Of a stretch of DNA of 45,269 nucleotides, positions 7,294-15,229 are shown piece after piece. The position numbers were made by a program, and so were the translations under genes. Origin of the DNA: Streptomyces sp. Isolate_45 (lineage in GTDB: Bacteria; Actinomycetota; Actinomycetes; Streptomycetales; Streptomycetaceae); assembly GCF_024721315.2 (NCBI RefSeq), contig NZ_JANFAK020000063.1, positions 1-45,269 on the forward strand, given 5' to 3'. Position 1 is the first letter of the stretch, and the number at the start of each line of letters is the position of its first letter. The notes below the pieces were generated by a model that saw only the letters and a program-made list of their open reading frames with translations, did no database searches and had not been told where the DNA came from.

Positions 7294-8433
7294 ATGAAGA
7301 TTCTGTTCGTAGCCGGTGGCACCTCCGGAGTGATATTCGGGATCGTTCCCCTGGCACAGGCGGCCCGCAACGCCGGCCACGACGTCATCATGGCCGCACC
7401 CGAGAACTGCACGGCGACCATCACCTCCGCGGGCCTCCCCGCCGTCGCCGTCTCCTCGAAGGCCATGCAGGAAGCACTCGTCGACCGGCGGGGCGTGCGC
7501 GTCCCCATCCCCGAGGACCTGCACGAGCGGTACATCTTCAACGGCCGCACCTTCGGCCGGTACGCCGCGAGCTGCCTGGACGGGCTCATCGACCTGGTGG
7601 ACCGCTGGCGGCCCGACGTGGTCGTCGGCGGGGCACTGGCCTTCGCCGCCCCGCTGATCGCGGCGTACGCGGGCGTCCCCTACGTCAAACAGGCCATCGA
7701 CATGGGCGAGCCGCGCACCATCGACCTCGCGGCGGCCGCCGAACTCGGTCCCGAGATGGAACGCCTGGGCCTCTACGAGATGCCCCGCACCGACCTCTTC
7801 GTCGACATCTGCCCGCCCAGCCTGCGGCCCGCCGACGCCCTGCCCGCCCAGCTGATGCGCTACGTCCCGTACGCCACGCAGAAGACCGTCGAACCGTGGA
7901 TGCTCCAGAAGGGCGACCGGCCCAGGGTCCTGGTCTCCGCGGGCAGCCGCGTCACCCCGGAATCCGACTTCGACATCCTGAGCGGCCTCGTCGAGAAGGT
8001 CTCCAAGCTCGACGTGGAAGTCCTGGTCGCCACTCCGGAAGCGGTCGCCGAGCGGCTGCGCCCCCTCTACCCCGGGGTCCGCGCCGGCTGGATCCCGCTC
8101 CACCAGGCGGCCCCCACCGCCGACCTGGCCATCCACCACGCGGGCGGCAACACCACGATGGGCTACGTGGCCTACGGCGTACCGCAGGTGCTCGTCCCGT
8201 ACCTGCCGTACTGCGTCGACTACAGCACCCGGCTCGACGCCCACGGCGCGGCAAGGATGATCGCCCCCGAGGACGACTCCGCGGAGAACCTCGCGGACGC
8301 CTGCGCGGAGATCCTGGCCACCCCGTCCTACCGGGAACGTGCCCGCGAGCTGGCCGACGAGGTCGCGGCCCAGCCCAACGCCGCGCAGGCCGTCGAAGCC
8401 ATCGAGCGGCTCGTCCCCGCCCCCACCCACTGA
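7294..8433 (+). CDS. GT1-family glycosyltransferase
   Basis: This 379-residue GT-B protein is of the antibiotic glycosyltransferase (MGT/EryCIII-like) class. The N-terminal acceptor domain begins MKILFVAGGTSGVIFGIVPLA, with the usual Ser/Gly-rich loop and a following helix. The C-terminal donor domain carries HHAGGNTTMGYVAYGVPQVL (about 281-300), corresponding to the HHGGAGT-type nucleotide-diphosphate binding motif, with Asn in place of the usual second Gly. It would transfer a nucleotide-activated deoxysugar to the aromatic aglycone in the cytoplasm. No SAM-dependent or NDP-sugar genes lie between it and the next two genes (19 and 39 nt gaps), so it forms an operon with them. Donor sugar is unknown. 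Confidence 0.9.
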   Translation: MKILFVAGGTSGVIFGIVPLAQAARNAGHDVIMAAPENCTATITSAGLPAVAVSSKAMQEALVDRRGVRVPIPEDLHERYIFNGRTFGRYAASCLDGLIDLVDRWRPDVVVGGALAFAAPLIAAYAGVPYVKQAIDMGEPRTIDLAAAAELGPEMERLGLYEMPRTDLFVDICPPSLRPADALPAQLMRYVPYATQKTVEPWMLQKGDRPRVLVSAGSRVTPESDFDILSGLVEKVSKLDVEVLVATPEAVAERLRPLYPGVRAGWIPLHQAAPTADLAIHHAGGNTTMGYVAYGVPQVLVPYLPYCVDYSTRLDAHGAARMIAPEDDSAENLADACAEILATPSYRERARELADEVAAQPNAAQAVEAIERLVPAPTH

Positions 8434-8452
8434 CCCGGGACGGCGGACACCC

Positions 8453-9700
8453 ATGCGACTGCTCTTCATGGCCACCCTGGCCAAGACCCTGCACGAGACC
8501 ACCGTGGGACTGGACCTGGTCCACCAACTGAAGTCCACCGGCGTCCGATGCCACTTCGTCATCGACGCCGACAACGAGGCCCAGCTGAAGGCCGCCGGCC
8601 ACCCCTACACCGTCGTGACCTCCGCGCTGGGCCACGGCGTCCGCGACGTGGTGGCCCGCACGGTCCGGGAGTTCCGGCCCGACGCCATCGTCCTCAGCGA
8701 CTACATCGGGCACTGGCTCACCCACCTCGTGAACTACGAGACCGACCCCTGGTACGTCCAGGAGTTCGGCGTGCCCGTCCTGCCCATCGACATGCTCGGA
8801 CTGGCCGACACCGAACGGGAGGTCGAGGTCCTCGGGCGAACCGTGACCATCGACGCCAACCTCCTCGACATGCCGCTGCACCTGCGCCCCGTACCGGTCA
8901 ACCGGCCCCAACGGCCCGCCGGCCCGAACGGCATGCTCTACCGGGCCAACAGCACCCTGCGCCCGCTCACCGAGCGGACCCGCGCGGAAGTACGGCGCTC
9001 CGTCGGCGCCGAAGCCGGCCACCGGCTGCTGCTCTTCCCCACCCTCCCCTGGCAGCACACCATGCAGACCCGGGCCGGGCCGGCCACCCGGGAACTGGCC
9101 GTCCGACTGCCCGAGCTGATCGGCCACTACCTGCGCAGGCTGCCCGCGGACACCCGGTTCGTGATGGTCGGCCCCTACTTCGAGACACTCGGCCTGCCGC
9201 CCGACCGCGTCCACTTCGAACCGACGTACACGGCGGACCGGTACCACCGGTTGCTCGGCGCCGCCGACGCGGTGATGTCCTGCTTCCTCACCTCCTACGC
9301 CCTCGAACGGGCCATCCTCGCGGACGTGCCCGGCCTCGTCGCCACCAACGGGCACGACCTGCCCGCCGGCGCCCCGGCCCCCTCGGGACTCTCACCCGCC
9401 GTCCGCTCCTGGCTCGCGGACTTCCCCGGGCCCCTGCCCTCCTTCCACGCCTGGCCGCTGCGCTGGAGCCGGATGCTGTCCGGACTGCTCCACGACAACC
9501 CCTTCTCGGACACCGTCCTGAACACCGAGATCTTCGACGAGGACGCCGTGGTGAACGGCCTGGAAGCGGTGCTGTACGACCCCGTCGTGCGCGACCGGCT
9601 CGCCGGGGCCCGCGCCGACTACCGGGACGCGCTCGACCGGCTGCCCGACACCGCCCGCGCCTTCACGACCGCCGCCGAACGGCTCGGCATCGGGCGCTGA
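8453..9700 (+). CDS. Uncharacterised GT-B-like protein in the polyketide cluster
   Basis: This 415-residue protein, from ATG 8453, begins MRLLFMATLAKTLHETTVGLDLVHQL, which looks like the first beta strand and helix of a GT-B glycosyltransferase. It lacks a recognisable HHGG donor motif. The C-terminal half has MVGPYFETL, HFEPTYTADRYHRLLGAADAVMSCF and TSYALERAILADVPGLVATNG, which parallel the donor-side Rossmann segment (position of the capping sites and an acidic-rich turn). I believe it belongs to a domain-of-unknown-function family found in Streptomyces biosynthetic clusters (possibly DUF6365), without certainty. It lies 19 nt after a true GT1 gene, so it may be an auxiliary partner like the DesVIII type in placement only, or a second, divergent transferase. 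Confidence 0.6.
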   Translation: MRLLFMATLAKTLHETTVGLDLVHQLKSTGVRCHFVIDADNEAQLKAAGHPYTVVTSALGHGVRDVVARTVREFRPDAIVLSDYIGHWLTHLVNYETDPWYVQEFGVPVLPIDMLGLADTEREVEVLGRTVTIDANLLDMPLHLRPVPVNRPQRPAGPNGMLYRANSTLRPLTERTRAEVRRSVGAEAGHRLLLFPTLPWQHTMQTRAGPATRELAVRLPELIGHYLRRLPADTRFVMVGPYFETLGLPPDRVHFEPTYTADRYHRLLGAADAVMSCFLTSYALERAILADVPGLVATNGHDLPAGAPAPSGLSPAVRSWLADFPGPLPSFHAWPLRWSRMLSGLLHDNPFSDTVLNTEIFDEDAVVNGLEAVLYDPVVRDRLAGARADYRDALDRLPDTARAFTTAAERLGIGR

Positions 9701-9739
9701 TCCCCCACCCTTCCGCACCACACCAGAGGAAGACACACG

Positions 9740-10885
9740 ATGCGCATCGACCGTGCAGCCGACCCGCTGATCGCCGCCGCCCGGGCCGCGGCGCCGATCG
9801 CCGCCGAACACGCCCGCGCCTCCGAGGCCGCCCGCACCCTGGCCCCACCCGTCGCCGAGGCGGTCGTCGCGGCGGGCTTCCCCGGCTACTTCGCACCGGT
9901 CGCCCCCGGTGGCACCGCCGGTACCTTCACCGGACTGCTGGACGCCGTCGCCGCCCTCGGCGAGGGCTGCACCTCCGCCGCCTGGTGCGCCTCCGTCGTC
10001 GCCAGTGCCGGCCGGATGACCGCCTACCTGCCCAAGGCGGGCCAGGAGGCCGTCTGGCACAAGGGCCCCGACACCGTCGTCTCCGCCGGCCTCGTCCCCA
10101 GCGGCACCGCCGAACGCGGACCCGGCGGCTGGCGCCTGAACGGCACCTGGCCCTACGTCAGCGCCGTCGACTTCTCCGACTGGACCCTCGTCGCCGCCCG
10201 CGCCCTGACCCCCGAAGGACAGCAGGTACGGATCTTCGCGGTGCCCCGCACCGACTACCGCGTCGAGGACACCTGGTTCACCGTGAGCCTGCGCGGCACC
10301 GGCAGCAACTCGGTGGTCCTGGACGACGTACTCGTCCCCGACGAGCTGTCCGTACCGCTAGACGTGCTCCTCGCCGGCCCCGCCCCCGAATCCGACGCGG
10401 CCTGCCACCAGGTACCGCTGAAGGCCGGCAACGGACTCACCCTCGCCGCACCCCTGCTGGGCGCCACCCGCGGCGCGCTGCGCCGCTGGTCCCACCTCGT
10501 CCAGGGCAAGCTCGCCGGACCCGCCGGCGCCATCAGCGGCGCCCAGGACGCCGGACCCTTCGAGCAGCTCCTGGCCCGCGCCGAGGGCGAGACCGACGCC
10601 GCGCAACTGCTCCTGGAACGCGTCGCCCGCACCACTGACGAGGGGCCCTACTCCGCCCTGGACTCCGCGCGCAACGGACGCGACAGCGCCCTCGCCGCCG
10701 ACCTGCTGGCCTCCGTCGTCGACCGGCTGCTGCGCACCGCCGGCACCCGGGCCCAGGCGGAGGGGGAGGAACTCCAGCGCCGCTGGCGCGACGTCAACTG
10801 CGGCGCCGGGCACAGCGGCCTGCAGTTCGCACCGCTCGCCGGCACGTACGCCCGCCTGCTGAGCGCGACGCCCGACGCCGTCTGA
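9740..10885 (+). CDS. Flavin-dependent monooxygenase of acyl-CoA dehydrogenase fold, ActVA-ORF5-like
   Basis: This 381-residue protein has the ACAD/HpaB (group D) fold. It shows ALGEGCTSAAWCASVVASAGRM, the middle-domain GGWRLNGTWPYVSAVDFSDW and RGTGSNSVVLDDVLVPD, followed by a C-terminal helical domain with DAAQLLLERVA and RWRDVNCGAGHSGLQFAPLAG. These segments match ActVA-ORF5 as I recall it, the actinorhodin hydroxylase that works with reduced FMN supplied by ActVB. The reductase partner here would be the protein at 4115-4642. The reaction would be hydroxylation of a phenolic ring on the way to a quinone. It is the last gene of the 6379-10885 run and is followed by a strong terminator. Confidence 0.9.
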   Translation: MRIDRAADPLIAAARAAAPIAAEHARASEAARTLAPPVAEAVVAAGFPGYFAPVAPGGTAGTFTGLLDAVAALGEGCTSAAWCASVVASAGRMTAYLPKAGQEAVWHKGPDTVVSAGLVPSGTAERGPGGWRLNGTWPYVSAVDFSDWTLVAARALTPEGQQVRIFAVPRTDYRVEDTWFTVSLRGTGSNSVVLDDVLVPDELSVPLDVLLAGPAPESDAACHQVPLKAGNGLTLAAPLLGATRGALRRWSHLVQGKLAGPAGAISGAQDAGPFEQLLARAEGETDAAQLLLERVARTTDEGPYSALDSARNGRDSALAADLLASVVDRLLRTAGTRAQAEGEELQRRWRDVNCGAGHSGLQFAPLAGTYARLLSATPDAV

Positions 10886-10958
10886 ACCGCCGACGCCGGG
10901 GGCGGCGGCGCCGCTTCGCGGCGCCCTGACTCCGGCGCCGCGGTTCCCGGCGCACGAC

Positions 10959-10990
10959 GAAGGGGCCCCGCCGTCGGGCGGGGCCCCTTC
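10959..10990. terminator. Bidirectional stem-loop terminator
   Basis: A perfect 14-bp inverted repeat (10959-10972 with 10977-10990) has a GTCG loop. It lies between the convergent monooxygenase and MBL cyclase genes. Confidence 0.85.
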
Positions 10991-11003
10991 ACCGTGTCCG
11001 CCG

Positions 11004-11933
11004 TCAGGCGTGGCACACGGGCAGGCCGCCGTGGTAGTCGATCATCTCCGAGAACATCAGCTCGATGTCGAGCGGAACACCGGGCGCCGCGCCCCGCTCC
11101 TCCGCGTACGCGCGGTGCAGGTTCGGCACCAGACGCTCGGAGTCCAGCAGCTCGGCGTACTCCCCGAGGTCCGCGTCACGGGCCGCGTCCAGCGGTCCTA
11201 CACCGGCCTCGACGCCCTGCCGGGCCAGGCGCTGCACGAACCGCAGGTACCCCTCGGTGGCGTCGAGCAACTCGGGCCCCGCCACCGGTCCGTGACCGGC
11301 GACGACCGTGCGGGGGTCGAGGGCGCGCAGCCGCTCGGTCACCGCCAACGAGCCGTCCACCGACCCCATCAGGCAGAACGGCGTCGACCCGGACATCACC
11401 AGGTCCCCGGTGAACAGCACCCGCTCCTCGGGCAGCCACACCACCGTATCGCTCGCCGTGTGCGCGGGACCCAGCCGGATCAGCTCGGCCCGCACGTCTC
11501 CCACGTACAGGTCGAGGCGGTCCCGGAAGGTGATCTCGGGCAGCACCACGGAGACCTCGCCCCACCGGACGTCGGGCCACAGGCCCGTCAGGTGCAGGCC
11601 CACCGTCTCCATCTCGGTCCGGGTGCCCTCGTGCCCGACGACGACCGCCTCGTCGGCGAAGAGGTAGTTGCCGAAGGTGTGGTCACCGTGCGAGTGGGTG
11701 TTGACGACGTACCGCGGCGGGCGGGACGTGACCGTCCCGACCGCCGCCTTCAGGGCCTTCGTCCGGGCTTCCGTGGCGGCGGTGTCGACCAGGGCGGAGC
11801 GCCCCCCGGACACGATCAGCCCGGCGTTGTTCAGGCACCATCCGCCGTCCGGCTGCACGTAGGCGAAGACGCCGTCCGCGACTTCCTGGAGACGGGGTTC
11901 CGCCCCGCCCGCGGCGCGGGCGTCGGCCGCCAT
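11004..11933 (-). CDS. ActIV-like metallo-beta-lactamase-fold cyclase/thioesterase
   Basis: This 309-residue MBL-fold hydrolase carries the zinc motif THSHGDHTFGN (H80, H82, D84, H85). It continues with LGPAHTASDTVVWLPEERVLFTGD (third His and bridging Asp) and VAGHGPV (last His). The segments PEERVLFTGDLVMSGSTPF and the C-terminal end MIDYHGGLPVCHA closely follow ActIV as I recall it, the bifunctional second/third-ring cyclase and thioesterase of actinorhodin biosynthesis. The predicted role is closing the second ring and releasing the bicyclic intermediate from the ACP. ATG 11933 is 2 nt from the stop of the upstream NTF2-like gene, so the - strand operon is KS-alpha, CLF, NTF2-like, MBL. 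Confidence 0.85.
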   Translation of the reverse strand: MAADARAAGGAEPRLQEVADGVFAYVQPDGGWCLNNAGLIVSGGRSALVDTAATEARTKALKAAVGTVTSRPPRYVVNTHSHGDHTFGNYLFADEAVVVGHEGTRTEMETVGLHLTGLWPDVRWGEVSVVLPEITFRDRLDLYVGDVRAELIRLGPAHTASDTVVWLPEERVLFTGDLVMSGSTPFCLMGSVDGSLAVTERLRALDPRTVVAGHGPVAGPELLDATEGYLRFVQRLARQGVEAGVGPLDAARDADLGEYAELLDSERLVPNLHRAYAEERGAAPGVPLDIELMFSEMIDYHGGLPVCHA

Positions 11934-11935
11934 CC

Positions 11936-12361
11936 TCAGAAGACCTGGTCGTGCGTGATGAGACGGGACGCGATCCGCACCTCGCCGTCCTCGACGACCA
12001 GGACGTCGTGGACGAGGCAGCTCGGGTTGATCTCCGGCTGACCGCCCGGCCGGACGGTGGTCACCAGGGCGTACGCCGTGGACTTGATCGTGCCGTCCTC
12101 CTGGTGCTCCAGGGCGACCTGGTTGAACCAGTGACGGCGGCGCACCTGCTGGCCGTCGTACTTCTTGTGGAACTCGACGAGCTCGCGCACGATCCCGGGG
12201 CGGGTCCGGGCCGGTTCGGCGCCCGGCGAGTGCAGGAACACGCCGTCCTCGGTGAACGAGGCCGCGTACTCCTCGAAGCGGCGGGCGTCGAGCGCCTGCA
12301 TCTGGTGGGCGTAGAAGTGGAGCACCTGCGAGTAGAGGTCGGTGCTGACAGCGGTGGTCAT
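11936..12361 (-). CDS. SnoaL/NTF2-like small protein
   Basis: This 141-residue protein has an NTF2-like cone fold, recognisable from the N-terminal helix VLHFYAHQMQALDARRFEEYAASFTEDGVF and the strands RRRHWFNQVALEHQEDGTIKSTAYALV and VEDGEVRIASRLI. The family includes SnoaL-type polyketide cyclases, ActVI-ORFA and dioxygenase beta subunits. Here it lies between a CLF and an ActIV-like cyclase gene, so an accessory cyclase or ActVI-ORFA-like role in pyran-ring formation is likely. An AGGAGG ribosome site lies just upstream of ATG 12361. Enzymatic activity cannot be settled from sequence, since NTF2-like active sites are poorly conserved. Confidence 0.75.
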   Translation of the reverse strand: MTTAVSTDLYSQVLHFYAHQMQALDARRFEEYAASFTEDGVFLHSPGAEPARTRPGIVRELVEFHKKYDGQQVRRRHWFNQVALEHQEDGTIKSTAYALVTTVRPGGQPEINPSCLVHDVLVVEDGEVRIASRLITHDQVF

Positions 12362-12421
12362 GTGGGTGTCCCTCCTGGGACTGGATCCGGGTGGGGGAGG
12401 GGAACGGGCCGGGCCGGCCGG

Positions 12422-13639
12422 CTAGTCGCGCGGAGCCCGCACGACGACGGCCGAGTTGAAGCCGTGCCGGCCGCGGGCGAGGACGAGCGCGTTGCGGACG
12501 CGGCCTTCCCGGGGCCCGGTGTGCACCAGGTCGATGCCGTACTCGGCGGGCACCTCGGTGACGGTGGGCGTGGACGGGATCACCCCGTCGCGGATCGACA
12601 GCAGCGCCGTGGCCACGTCCAGCGGACCGCCGCCCGAGTACAGGCGCCCGGTGAGCGCCTTGGGCGCGGTGACGGGGACGCCGCCCGGCCCGAACACCGA
12701 GCGGATGGCGTCCGCCTCGGCGGCGTCCAGCTCCGGGATGCCGGCGCCGTCGGCGAACACCACGTCGATGTCCCCGGGCGCCAGCCCCGCCTCGGCGAGC
12801 GCGGCCTCCACGGCCCGGCCGAGCGTCGGCGGCCGGTCCGAGCCGGGAGCGGGGTCGAAGGTCGACGCGTGCGCGGCGATCTCCCCGTACGGGCGTACGC
12901 CGCGCAGCGCGGCGCCGGCCGCGTCCTCGACGATCAGCATCGCCCCGCCCTCGCCCGGGACGTACCCCGAGGCCTGGGCGCCGAAGGGCTGGTAGGCGCG
13001 GGCCGGGTCGTTCCCGCGGGTGACGCGGCCGCCGGCGAGCTGGGAGACGTAGCCCCACGGGTCGAAGGCGGAGTCCACACCGCCGGCGACGACGACGGGC
13101 GTGCCGCGCAGGATGGTGCGGCGGGCGTGGCCCAGTGCGTCGAGACCGCCCGCCTGCTCGCCGACCAGCGCGGCGCTGGGACCGCGCAGCCGGTGGCGGA
13201 TGGAGATCTGGCCGGTGTTCACCGCGTAGAACCAGGCGAAGGACTCGTAGACGCTGACGAACTTCGAACCCTTGGTCCACAGGTTGGCGAACTCGTGGTG
13301 GGTGAAGGTGAACCCGCCCAGCGCGTTCGACGTCACCACGCCGATGTCGTAGTCCTGGACGGTGTCGTTGGGGACACCGGCGTCGGTCAGCGCCCACTCG
13401 GCGGCGACGAGCGCGAGCTGCGTCGAGCGGTCCGTCTGCGGGAGCAGTCGGCCCGGCAGGTGGTCGGCGGGGTCGAAGCCGGCTATCTGGCCGGCCAGCG
13501 AGGCCGGGTAGCCGGTGGCGTCGAAGCCGGTGACCGGGGCGATGCCGGTGGTGCCGTCGAGCACCGCCTTCCAATAGGCTTCCACGCCCATTCCGTTGGG
13601 CGCCGTGACGGCGAGCCCGGTGATGACGGTCCTGGTCAT
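12422..13639 (-). CDS. Type II polyketide chain-length factor / KS-beta (second pair)
   Basis: This 405-residue CLF has Gln in the active-site position (GEQAGGLDALG, Q162). It shares YESFAWFYAVNTGQISI with the first CLF but diverges along the length, for example HHEFANLWTKGSKFVS where the first has QRELQALWSKGGQHVS. Its start overlaps the KS-alpha stop as ATGA. The length and the RHRLRGPS region fit actinorhodin/granaticin-type chain-length factors that give octaketides, but chain length is a guess without gate-residue alignment. It forms a heterodimer with the 13636-14904 product. Confidence 0.95.
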   Translation of the reverse strand: MTRTVITGLAVTAPNGMGVEAYWKAVLDGTTGIAPVTGFDATGYPASLAGQIAGFDPADHLPGRLLPQTDRSTQLALVAAEWALTDAGVPNDTVQDYDIGVVTSNALGGFTFTHHEFANLWTKGSKFVSVYESFAWFYAVNTGQISIRHRLRGPSAALVGEQAGGLDALGHARRTILRGTPVVVAGGVDSAFDPWGYVSQLAGGRVTRGNDPARAYQPFGAQASGYVPGEGGAMLIVEDAAGAALRGVRPYGEIAAHASTFDPAPGSDRPPTLGRAVEAALAEAGLAPGDIDVVFADGAGIPELDAAEADAIRSVFGPGGVPVTAPKALTGRLYSGGGPLDVATALLSIRDGVIPSTPTVTEVPAEYGIDLVHTGPREGRVRNALVLARGRHGFNSAVVVRAPRD

Positions 13640-14904
13640 GCCTTCGCTCCTTCGGGGGCGCGGAGGACCATGGCGCTCTGGAAGCCGCCGAATCCGCTGC
13701 CGACGGTGAGGACGGAGTCGACCCGGTGCTCGCGAGCGGTCAACGGGACGTAGTCCAGATCGCACTCCGGGTCGGGGGTGTGCAGGTTGGCGGTCGGCGG
13801 CACCACGTTGTGCTTGATCGCCAGGAGGCTCGCGGCGATCTCGATCGAGCCGATCGCGCCGAGGGAGTGCCCGATCATCGACTTGATGGAGCTGACGGGC
13901 ACCTCGTAGGCGTGCTGCCCGAGGCTCCGCTTGAAGGCGGCCGTCTCGTGGCGGTCGTTCTGCTTGGTGCCCGAGCCGTGGGCGTTGATGTAGTCGATGG
14001 CGGTGCCGTCGACGCGCGACTCGTCGAGGGCCACCCGGATCGCCTCCGCCATCTCCCGGCCGTCCGTCTTGAGACCGGTCATGTGGTAGGCGTTGCAGCG
14101 CGTGGCGTAGCCGCTGACCTCGGCGTAGATGTCGGCGCCGCGGGCGCGCGCCGCCTCGTACTCCTCCAGGACGAACATCGCGCTGCCCTCGGCGAGGACG
14201 AACCCGTTGCGGGTGGCGTCGAAGGGCCGCGAGGCGTGCTCGGGGTCGTCGTTGCGGGACGTCGTCGCCTTGATCGCGTCGAAGCAGGCGAGCACGATCG
14301 GCGAGATCGGGGTGTCGGAGGCGCCCGCGATCATGACGTCGGCGCTGCCCTCGCGGATCAGCTGCGCGGCGTACCCGACGGAGTCGAGCCCCGAGGTGCA
14401 GCCGTCCGACACCATCGTCACCGGGCCCTCGGCGCCGGCCGCCCACGCGACCTCGGCCGGCATGATCCCGGGGCTCAGGTAGTCGAACATGTGGGGGGAG
14501 AGGTAGTCGGGGTCGACGACCCAGTCACGGCCCCGGTCGGACATGACCAGGTACTCGTTCTCCAGGCTGGTCGCGGCGGCGACGGCGCTGCCCAGGCTCA
14601 CCCCGATGCGGTGCGCGGGCACGTCGCCGAACTCCAGGCCGCTGTCCGCGACGGCTTCGCGGGTACAGGCGATGGCGAACTGCGTCGCCCGGTCCATCCT
14701 GCGGATCTCACGAGGCGTCAGGCCCTCGGCAGCCGCGTGGAAGTCGACCTCCCCGGCCACCTGGGAGCGGAAGGGGGAGGCGTCGAAGAAGGTAATGCGG
14801 CGGGTCGCGGTCCGGCCCGCCGACAGCAGGTCCCAGAACTCCTTCACCCCGGAGCCGCCGGGTGCCCGTACGCCGATTCCTGTAATCACCACTCGTCGGG
14901 TCAT
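13636..14904 (-). CDS. Type II polyketide ketosynthase alpha subunit (second pair)
   Basis: This 422-residue KS-alpha has its active-site Cys in VSDGCTSGLDSVGYA (C169), plus NAHGSG and IGHSLGAIGS His motifs. The opening MTRRVVITGIGVRAPGG, the DYLSPGIMPAEVAWAAGAEG segment and the C-terminal VLTVGSGFGGFQSAMVL are very close to ActI-ORF1 and its granaticin relatives as I recall them. It is therefore probably the core synthase for a benzoisochromanequinone backbone. It is the first gene of the - strand operon and is divergent from the ActIII-like ketoreductase, a gene arrangement known in such clusters. No ACP gene follows its CLF. Confidence 0.96.
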   Translation of the reverse strand: MTRRVVITGIGVRAPGGSGVKEFWDLLSAGRTATRRITFFDASPFRSQVAGEVDFHAAAEGLTPREIRRMDRATQFAIACTREAVADSGLEFGDVPAHRIGVSLGSAVAAATSLENEYLVMSDRGRDWVVDPDYLSPHMFDYLSPGIMPAEVAWAAGAEGPVTMVSDGCTSGLDSVGYAAQLIREGSADVMIAGASDTPISPIVLACFDAIKATTSRNDDPEHASRPFDATRNGFVLAEGSAMFVLEEYEAARARGADIYAEVSGYATRCNAYHMTGLKTDGREMAEAIRVALDESRVDGTAIDYINAHGSGTKQNDRHETAAFKRSLGQHAYEVPVSSIKSMIGHSLGAIGSIEIAASLLAIKHNVVPPTANLHTPDPECDLDYVPLTAREHRVDSVLTVGSGFGGFQSAMVLRAPEGAKA

Positions 14905-15020
14905 CGCGCGCGACTCGTCCCGTAGGTGTTCGAGCTGGACATCGAGTCAAGTCCTTTCCGGCCCGGCTGCGGAGAGACCGGCCCCCTACCACGACAGAAA
15001 CTTCGTCAATTGATCCTTTG

Positions 15021-15052
15021 ACGCTCTGTTGCCTTTCTCGAAGACCACTCGA
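15021..15052 (-). promoter_or_regulatory. SARP-type promoter for the second KS-alpha operon
   Basis: On the - strand, heptads TCGAGTG (15052-15046) and TCGAGAA (15041-15035) are 11 bp apart. Eight bp later is GAGCGT (15026-15021) as an xAxxxT -10 hexamer. Transcription would start near 15014, with a leader of about 110 nt before ATG 14904. Confidence 0.55.
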
Positions 15053-15142
15053 AGGTCGGTCTCGGCGTGCGGGCGGCGGCGGTGACCGGGGATATTCGCG
15101 CAGGACGACGGCCGCGCGCCCGCACGGCCCCTCCACCGGGTC

Positions 15143-15174
15143 TCGACCGGCGGTCGAGGGCGGGGAACCAACCT
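15143..15174 (+). promoter_or_regulatory. SARP-type promoter for the ketoreductase operon
   Basis: Heptads TCGACCG (15143-15149) and TCGAGGG (15154-15160) are 11 bp apart, followed after 8 bp by CAACCT (15169-15174). The first heptad and its flank also form a 17-bp palindrome, CTCGACCGGCGGTCGAG (15142-15158), so an alternative is a dimeric repressor site. Together with the opposite-strand site at 15021-15052, this fills the 325-bp divergent intergenic region 14905-15229. Confidence 0.55.
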
Positions 15175-15229
15175 CTCCGTAGTCCGTCTGGTCCGGAAAA
15201 GGGCCGGAACATTGCGATACGGAGGCACG

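Noticed and set aside
15212..15229. Upstream TTG start for the ketoreductase
   Set aside because: The GGAGG ribosome site lies inside that extension, and the ATG at 15230 gives exactly the ActIII length and numbering.
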